The notes under the pieces: generated by a model
Told to the model about the DNA's origin: nothing
Databases searched by the model: none
Seen by the model: only the letters and a program-made list of their open reading frames with translations
Program-made: the position numbers and the translations under genes
Part shown: piece after piece, positions 57,687 through 64,000 of the stretch
How positions within the stretch are numbered: the stretch's first letter is position 1
How the letters are laid out: every line of letters begins with the position of its first letter
NCBI GenBank assembly: GCA_002633005.1
Contig: NMRA01000489.1
Coordinates: 78,982 to 142,981, forward strand
DNA from: Phoronis australis
Taxonomy: Eukaryota > Phoronida > Phoronidae
Length of the DNA stretch: 64,000 bases
Reading direction: 5' to 3'

Positions 57687-60557
57687 CAGTAGCTACAACT
57701 ACATGAGTCCGTTTACTTGCGAATTTACCATTATAGCAAAGCATTAGACTTATACTCTACCGGTATCATACGCAATGCCTACTGGTACCTGAATGGTAAT
57801 AAGCCGTGTTCCCGCAGCTTCAGGGCAAAAATGTAACATAATTGTTGACGGGTACCAATCGATTTTTGGAATGTATAAGTTAAACAAAGCAATAGTAACC
57901 ACGACGCCGTTTGCGGAAGTTCTTCAACACCCGTAGATGGCGTTGTTGTAACTAATATCTATGAAGACTAGATAGCTCCGATCTATTGTGGCTCATGAGC
58001 GGTCGCCACTGTTAGTCGAACGAGGCCATCATGTACCATTCAATGCTTAAATGCAACACGGCCTCTAGTTGTTCACTAATTCAATGGCACTTAGCCTATT
58101 CCCTCGTTAGAATCGATAGATAATCAATGAAGTTCTATGGAAAGTTTTGAGATGGCAATCAAGCTAGTTTAATTCCAGCCAATCAGGGCGAGGGAGTTTG
58201 GAAACACAATTGTAGTCCACCATTTTTGTCCCACAAATATTGGTTAAGAAAAAACATAACGATGTTCTTACTATGCACTATGTGCACTCTCAATACAAAA
58301 AGAATAAGAGGTAATAAACACACGCCTTTAGCATAAAATCCCACCTTCTTTGCCAATTCCCGTCATAAGATCGGTCTCATATTCCATACTGAGCTTAAAA
58401 ATAAATTCTAGGATTGGAAGAATTGACAGGCACGGTTATTACTTCAGACCAGATCCAGGCATGAGGCGTGTTTGTCAGTAAGGTTGAGTTTCATCCGCCA
58501 ACGCAGTGTGGCCACTGGGGGAATACCAGGCGTTTTATTACAACCGATTTTGAAACATGCTAAAGGTTTTGTTTACCATTTAGCACAGGCCAGGAGGTCG
58601 ACATTTACGTCATACCTACGAATTCCCAACGATTTTATTAAAAAATATCAATGCCTGTTGCGGGGTCGATTTCCTCATAATTTAATCTGGTTTCGAGACA
58701 TATAATTGCATCAAATTCTGAAAGCTTTGAGATGCGTCATTTTTCATTCGTGAGAATGGCCTCAGAGATCTAAACGGAAGTCGTAACAAACATTCAAGGA
58801 ATGTTGGGTGATTCCTGAGGCATACGCACCGGCAGGAGCCGAGGTATCCAGAATCATTCAAAAGATTGCCTGTTGCCGGTTCAGAGTTTAACTCAAACTT
58901 CAAAAAACGGCAGAACTTGTTTATAATTGACAATACTTTGAAGACCCATTGGATCGGCTCATTTAGACGACTATCAAAAACCTCATTTCCGTCAGCAGAT
59001 TGGTGTACACATTGAGTATCACACGAGCAATTCTTCTTTATGCCTTCTATACAATGAAGACAGCTTCTGGAATACGTTGGACGAGTAAACCGGTAGTTTC
59101 GCTTCATTCAAAGAGAGAGGTCTTCATGTTTGCCAAACTTCCACGCTTTTGATTCCAGCGAATGCTGTCAGGTTTTTTTACAGCCTCGCATTACTCGGTC
59201 GTTTTGGCCACATGTGTCTTTGCAATGGTTTGCATGAAGATGTGTTGTAGTTTTATGGGTAAATTTCATTAATTCATATGGTGATTTGGGGTAGCTGCCG
59301 GCAAGCGTTTGTTGGGGATTACATGGACATTTTGCCTTCGAAAGTTGAGGTTGGGCCCACTCTCATGTTCGTCATCCGCCTGTGTTATTTACATTCTCAC
59401 GTGAATATAGTTGACGTGCCCGATTTATAAGAGGAATGAAATCGCCTCCTCTGGAATGGGTTGGTTAATATGAGAGACTATATCATTCAAAACCCGGAAA
59501 ATAGTGCAACAGGTGACCTTAAAGGATTTATAATTTCACAAAAAACAAGAAAATTGGAAATCGATTCCAAAAGCAAAAATGAAAGCAATTGCTACTGTCA
59601 ACGGGATCTCTCCCAGCCAGCAGTACCATTAACAATGATCAATGCAAACGGAAATGAGCTACAGTTCATCCGATTATCACTTGGCAGAGAAGGAAGGGTC
59701 CCTAGAGTAACACAGAAGTGTCTAAAATCTATTTCCTTGACGCTTCGGAAATCTATACATATCGAGTTTTCTCGGACTGGCCAATGTCAACGTCCTGTTT
59801 TCAAGTGTAGATTATACTTGCTGCAAAGCTATTAAAATGCCGTGATGCCTCAAGATTGTGGCACTGATAGTTTTGTTAAATGTTATAATTTCAATGTTTA
59901 TTTATTCCTGCATCATTTTTGACTGCCCACCCCTTATACACATATGCCCACCAGAACCAGGGTTTCGTAATTCACGCGAGGAAATTATTGTGGGCACATT
60001 CTCTTTTCTTCGGTACCCCGCTTCCAACGGCTCAGATTTTTCAGTTCTCGTTTTCGCAAAGTCCAACCAGAGCCAATATCCATACTGTTGGTTAACCATC
60101 GACACAAAGAAAAAAAAACAAAACAGTTTTCAAGTTAAATTAAAACCTATTCCATTACAAGTGCATGGGATGACCAGCGAAGTTGAGATGGGAGGACAAA
60201 AATAAATTCATGAACAATGTTTTTTCAAACAACCTCGCAATATTCATGGAATGGTGGCATAAGTTTACTATCAAGCGTTGTTTTCGTCATTTACTCGCTC
60301 CATAAAGCGAAAAAAATCAGCTTGTATACTAATTACCTAGTTCTCCACCACTCTAGTGCGCATGCGGTGCACAAGCTCAACTCGAAACCATGGACTCGTG
60401 TACGTAGAAATGCTTTTGTGGCTTGCAGCAGAGACCGTAGAAAGGGAGACAAATCTCCTAGCGAAATCCCATTGGTCGGCCACTGGCGGCCATTGTTGTC
60501 TCATGGACCGTAGAGACGTTTGGTGGGTGTGTGTGCAATAAACAAATATGGCAAGAT
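57687..60557. other. Unassigned stretch with medium ORFs
   Basis: Holds ORFs of 141 codons (minus, 58682-59107), 124 codons (plus, 59461-59835) and 115 codons (plus, 59858-60205; hydrophobic start, then CPPEPGF). None shows a recognisable domain or clear splice context. A piece near 58365-58385 (AAGATCGGTCTCATATTCC) matches an end of MITE family M1. Confidence 0.35.
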
Positions 60558-60662
60558 ATGACGGCTCTAGTCGCTAGAAAAGCAAGGATGCTTTTTACCG
60601 TACCTACGGCTGCAGCAACAGTTACAATTCGTGACTTATGCTTTTTTCCGTTTCCCCACTGA
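60558..60662 (+). CDS. Small ORF with presequence-like composition
   Basis: Thirty-four codons from ATG at 60558, starting MTALVARKARMLFTVPTAAA: basic, hydroxylated, no acidic residue in the first 25, like a mitochondrial targeting sequence. It lies about 70 bp beyond GGCGGCCATTG, a YY1-type site. No splice donor or homology confirms it. Confidence 0.18.
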   Translation: MTALVARKARMLFTVPTAAATVTIRDLCFFPFPH

Positions 60663-61040
60663 TTCAACTAAATGATGTTTAGGATTGAAACAAAGGATGT
60701 TTTGGCGTGAAACTGTTGCCAGTCAACCAGTGATAGGCTAGGTGATTTGAACTTGTTGTTTTTACTGTTCCCTGAATTTGACCGCTATGTAGAAAATTAT
60801 CGCGAATGGTTTGCTTGATTAGTTTTTTTATGCCCATTGATGCTTCTCACTACTTTCTTTCATTTTTTCTGCAGTCTTAATACATTCAGATCTAAAAGAT
60901 TTGAAAAAAATAATAACTATGTACAACGTCATGGGTTGAACCCAAGTCGTTCGGCACACTGTTCGGATCAGCAACTAAGTGTATAGAGTGAAGTGAAAGT
61001 AAAGTATATTTAGCGTCGAGAAGGTTCGTAGAGGGATGAA

Positions 61041-61273
61041 AAGATTGTTTGCGGAGGCTGCAGCAACAGCAGTTAGACGGAGAACGTCTCAGTGTTCCGA
61101 AGGACGCCAAAGTTGCGCAGTAGTGGCATCGCTTCGTGCACCGAACGAGACTGTGGGACCTCAGCGTGGACCAAGCGATTCTGTCCGGAGCCACTCTGTG
61201 TTCTGCCCACTTTGAGGAGTCGTGTTTCGACTACAATCAGAGGAGATGTTACGATGAAGGCCTGGTTCAATAA
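61041..61273 (+). pseudogene. Decayed THAP-domain sequence
   Basis: Pieces of a THAP (C2CH) zinc finger in order on the plus strand: VCGGCSNSS with both N-terminal Cys, a stop, ENVSVFR, a frame change to VPKDAKVAQ, another stop, WHRFVHRTRLW, then LCSAHFEESCFDYNQ with the second Cys-x2-His pair. It ends in TAA at 61271. Two in-frame stops and one frameshift make it non-functional. An AATAAA overlaps the stop region. Confidence 0.7.
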
Positions 61274-61313
61274 AGGACAATATTTACTATTCAGAAACAT
61301 TGGCTCTTTATTC

Positions 61314-61560
61314 AGGATCGCCTGTTGGATGACTGGGTTGACTGGCCGAGCCCGAGGCCGCTTCTCTCGCGGGAGGATCCAGTTCGTAAGGCCTCAAAGT
61401 AGAAAAGTACGCAGCTGAAAACGTGTCAAATTCGTTCTCGCTCTCGTACAACCCCATTTCGTCATTCTGGCCACCATTCTCGTATGTTTTTCATAGTATT
61501 TGTTCATTTTTGGCTCATAATCGTTGTCGCTTTCAAATTCCCTACTCTCCGCCGTTGTTC
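61314..61560 (-). pseudogene. Coding-like stretch convergent to the THAP remnant
   Basis: On the minus strand an acidic, low-stop sequence runs through EFESDNDYEPKMNKYYEKH, then after a frame change through NDEMGLYESENEFDTFSAAY and STLRPYELDPPAREAASGS, ending in a TAA that overlaps AATAAA. The composition suggests real protein ancestry. I do not recognise the family. It could be the second gene or N-terminal part of the same dead transposon. Confidence 0.3.
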
Positions 61561-61597
61561 AATGCTAGTCGCTGATCTCTTGTGTTCAACCCATGAT

Positions 61598-62266
61598 GTC
61601 ACATGGCGGGAAATGTGAAAATTGGCAAAATTGAAAGAGAAATCAAAATTTCGAGCTAATGACACACAATAATCATGGATTTGGCTAAAGTTTACGTCAT
61701 ACATTTAGTCTGTGGCCACCGGTAATTCGAAATGTGCAAAAATCCATGGTGTGTACTGTTTAAATGGATTGTGTATTCAATAGGCATCTTGGCCGATTTA
61801 TGGAGGCATACAAGGCAGGTTTACTGGACTGCAGGCAGGACTTCCATCTCTTGCTCGTCAGTTTTCAACACCCTACCCCTTGATGCCCCCAGCTTCAATT
61901 ACCACAACCATTTCAAATACCATCAGGCACGGATGCTGGGGGTCCAGTGCTCGGTTCCATGAAACAGTCACACATGGCGACTCCACTATGTTCCCTAAAT
62001 CTACTGCATATTTGTGATTTTTATACGTTGAATTCTCATTATTATTGGAAATAAGTAAGGATCTTTTCATGCAGCGCCCCTAATTTAAGGACTAAATCCC
62101 TAAATATTTTGATTGGATTAAGGGCTCACTTTTTAGTCATATTTTAAGAAAACGTCACTATAAGTCAATAGAGAAAATCGTAATAAAGATAAAATGATAG
62201 AAAAACATAACAACTATAAGTAAAAGACGAAACGAATACGCAAAAGATTTAGGCAACTCAGTTGAG
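61598..62266. other. Non-coding stretch
   Basis: No supported feature. Confidence 0.35.
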
Positions 62267-62421
62267 CACAGGCGGATCCAGTAGGTCAAAGGGGCCCGGA
62301 CTCTCATTTTCCGTAGATTTTAGTGATATCAAATCCAGAGTTTTCAAATTGTTGACTTGGACCACCCTTCTTATAAATCTTTGATCCGACCCCCTTTTAA
62401 AAAATCCTGGATCTGCCCCTG
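62267..62421. mobile_element. 155-bp MITE M3
   Basis: The left end CACAGGCGGATCCAG and the right end, reversed, CAGGGGCAGATCCAG are terminal inverted repeats. TTGAG flanks both sides (62262-62266 and 62422-62426), a possible 5-bp target duplication. No coding content. The end sequence recurs near 22660-22695. Confidence 0.75.
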
Positions 62422-63142
62422 TTGAGTTGCTATTTGGAGTGTTTCATGTAGCTGGGCACAGACCTCCTTGCTTGTATGTAGAATGTCGTAAGGTGTGAAT
62501 TTTCGAAACAAACATCTGGAAACGGGTTTGGATGGCTCAATAGGGCAGTTTTTGGACATTGGCGTAGGAAACATTTGGTGGCTGAGGGGAGGATAGTCTG
62601 TTAATTGTTCAATTTTATTTCAAAACAAATTTTGTGTATTGAAAGTTTTGACAATTAATTGTTAAATAAATGATATTAACACCTGGAATATTGGGGGGCA
62701 GAAAGCTGTCTCCGCCCCCAACTTTTTGGTTGAGGGGTGCCCCACTCCCCGTTTTTGCTCCTACCTCTTCTTCAGCAGATCTATGTCGTTTATTACTTCC
62801 CTGACCCCCCTGGACAAAATTCTACAGGTTATGTATCTTCCTACCCTCCACTCGATTACTTTCACCTGCTCACCTCTGATTATTGAGTCACCCTCTTGCT
62901 TATGATGTATTTCTCGTAATATTTATTACCTTTGCTGCCCAATTTTTTTTTTGATTTACTCTATATTGTGCTATGTGTATTTTTCCATTACACTGCCCAT
63001 ATTTTTGTTCTCAATATTTTGAACAAAGGCACATCACAATTTTGAATTTGGCAAACTAAAATCGGCCGTGGTATTCTAGGCCTCAAGTACTTCGTCGCCG
63101 CACACACACCCGCTAGATGTCGCCACGGTCCATAACACAATA
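62422..63142. other. Non-coding stretch
   Basis: Contains C-rich/G-rich blocks (62690-62820) that resemble degraded M3-type element sequence. No gene seen. Confidence 0.35.
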
Positions 63143-63157
63143 ATGGCGGCGGCCAAG
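63143..63157 (+). CDS. Possible start codon in a YY1-type site
   Basis: AATAATGGCGGCGGCC matches the YY1 motif around an ATG. The frame reads MAAAK and then a GTGAAT donor (63158), or continues 20 codons to a stop at 63203-63205. A plausible 5' end of a gene running off the right edge, but no further exon could be linked. Confidence 0.22.
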
Positions 63158-63393
63158 GTGAATAGACAGTTATTGAAGATTCTTGACCTTACTTCTTTGG
63201 TGTGATAAATTTGGTTATTTTTGTCAAGAAACTGAACAAAATGTAATCGCAGAGTAGCTATTTTCACAAGCGTTGTTGTTGGTGTCATTCGTGATTCGGA
63301 AGCAGAAGATACTGTTTTCGTTATTGCTTGAAATAACAGGTGCTGACGTACTTATTGTCAATAGCTCACATGCGAGTTTCTCGTTAGTCGATG

Positions 63394-63430
63394 TGACGTC
63401 ACCGGAAAAGGGGCAAAACCCGCCATATTG
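63394..63430. promoter_or_regulatory. CRE, ETS and YY1 motif cluster
   Basis: TGACGTCA (63394-63401), CCGGAA directly after it, and CGCCATATTG (63421-63430) lie within 37 bp. This combination is typical of TATA-less housekeeping promoters in animals, but it may also belong to a repeat. On the minus strand the YY1 site overlaps an ATG (MAGFAPFPVTS). Confidence 0.35.
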
Positions 63431-64000
63431 CTCTTGTTTGGCCCCGAGTCTTTGCTACACACGCTAAATTTTACTGAAGTTCTTATGGTGAATTGTACGC
63501 TTAAAACGTTAACACAACTTAAAGATGGTAGATGGATCGTGGAATAACTCATGGACGAAGAAAATGTGAACTTGTTATGTTGTGCGAAGCTGTGAACGGG
63601 CTGAAATTGGAACTCAACCCGGTCTAGGCCTGAATGCAGGCACACAGGGGCGATAGTTTCTCCCCATAAAAAGTTACTCACTTCAAAATGCAGCAAATAA
63701 AATCAAATGAAATATGCATATGCGCACATGGAGTTATAATTAATTAACACATACCCTGACTCTGGATACAATTTAGACTACAAATAACTTGAACCTATCC
63801 ATGAAAACCTCGCGGTTTAATTCGCTCAAGTTTCTCTCACAGGGCGCCATTTTGAGGAAGTTACGTGAAATCACGAACAATAAGTCCAAGGAACACAAAT
63901 CTTACAAATTCACTTGATATGTTCTCATGTTATTTTGCAAGTGTCACGCGCCAGGTCTCGCGGTTCACTCAGTCTCGCGCTAGCCTTTGCCTCATACTCA
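63431..64000. other. Non-coding right edge
   Basis: Another YY1-type CGCCATTTTGAGG occurs near 63845. No gene supported. Confidence 0.35.

Larger units (their letters stand above)
60929..61597. mobile_element. Possible transposon remnant bounded by short inverted repeats
   Basis: TCATGGGTTGAACCCAA (60929-60945) and its inverse TTGTGTTCAACCCATGA (61581-61597) match at 16 of 17 positions and flank the decayed THAP domain plus a convergent coding-like stretch. THAP domains are DNA-binding parts of P-element-type transposases, so a dead DNA transposon is plausible. The repeats are short and could be coincidental. Confidence 0.35.

Noticed and set aside
59461-60205. Two plus-strand ORFs of 124 and 115 codons as genes
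   Set aside because: No recognisable motif or splice context and no codon pattern I could judge by eye, so left unassigned rather than called.

Overview
This window looks like intron-rich, repeat-rich animal (metazoan) nuclear DNA. It is AT-rich, ORFs are short, coding exons are rare, and I see no operons or bacterial-style gene packing. The only gene I can reconstruct across a splice junction is a minus-strand insulin/IGF-family precursor. Its cysteine spacing is canonical and it has a phase-1 intron inside the C-peptide. A THAP zinc-finger exon, a decayed LINE, a solo LTR and many small inverted-repeat (MITE-like) elements fit an early-branching or marine invertebrate. A cnidarian is my best guess, but this is inference and no species can be named from the sequence alone. 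Single N bases at 14721, 40817 and 50375 mark it as draft assembly.

Layout. 1-8878: the insulin/IGF-like gene on the minus strand (exon 2 at 1812-2557, exon 1 at 8722-8878), with a 6.2 kb intron holding a MITE. 9290-11560: another MITE copy, then a frameshifted LINE reverse transcriptase on the minus strand. 11.5-35 kb: mostly non-coding, with purine-rich and trinucleotide simple repeats, hairpins, a fold-back element (29655-30517), a possible second LINE fragment and scattered MITE pieces. 34.9-36 kb: a GC-rich duplicated segment, then a minus-strand THAP-domain ORF. 36-45 kb: little that can be named, apart from a third copy of the fold-back arm and short palindromes. 45-50.1 kb: a dense cluster of inverted repeats, comprising a mirrored 21-bp minisatellite, a dispersed repeat, a tRNA-like SINE remnant, a 1.27 kb imperfect palindrome and a 338-bp palindromic MITE.

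53.6-56.2 kb: a roughly 2 kb segment bounded by 35-bp inverted repeats and filled by a 1.1 kb trinucleotide array. Immediately beside it is a 566-bp solo LTR (TGTCA...TGACA, near-perfect 5-bp target duplication). This LTR carries two multi-unit heat-shock elements directly upstream of a TATA box. 57-64 kb: a weak JmjC-like fragment, a decayed THAP domain between short inverted repeats with a convergent coding-like stretch, a 155-bp MITE, and possible promoter or start sites near the right edge.

The genes do not form a functional cluster. The two observations most worth following are the insulin-like precursor with its long, basic, glycosylatable C-terminal tail, and the LTR whose promoter layout predicts heat inducibility. 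Splice sites, start exons and repeat boundaries were read by eye. No alignment or database search was possible.
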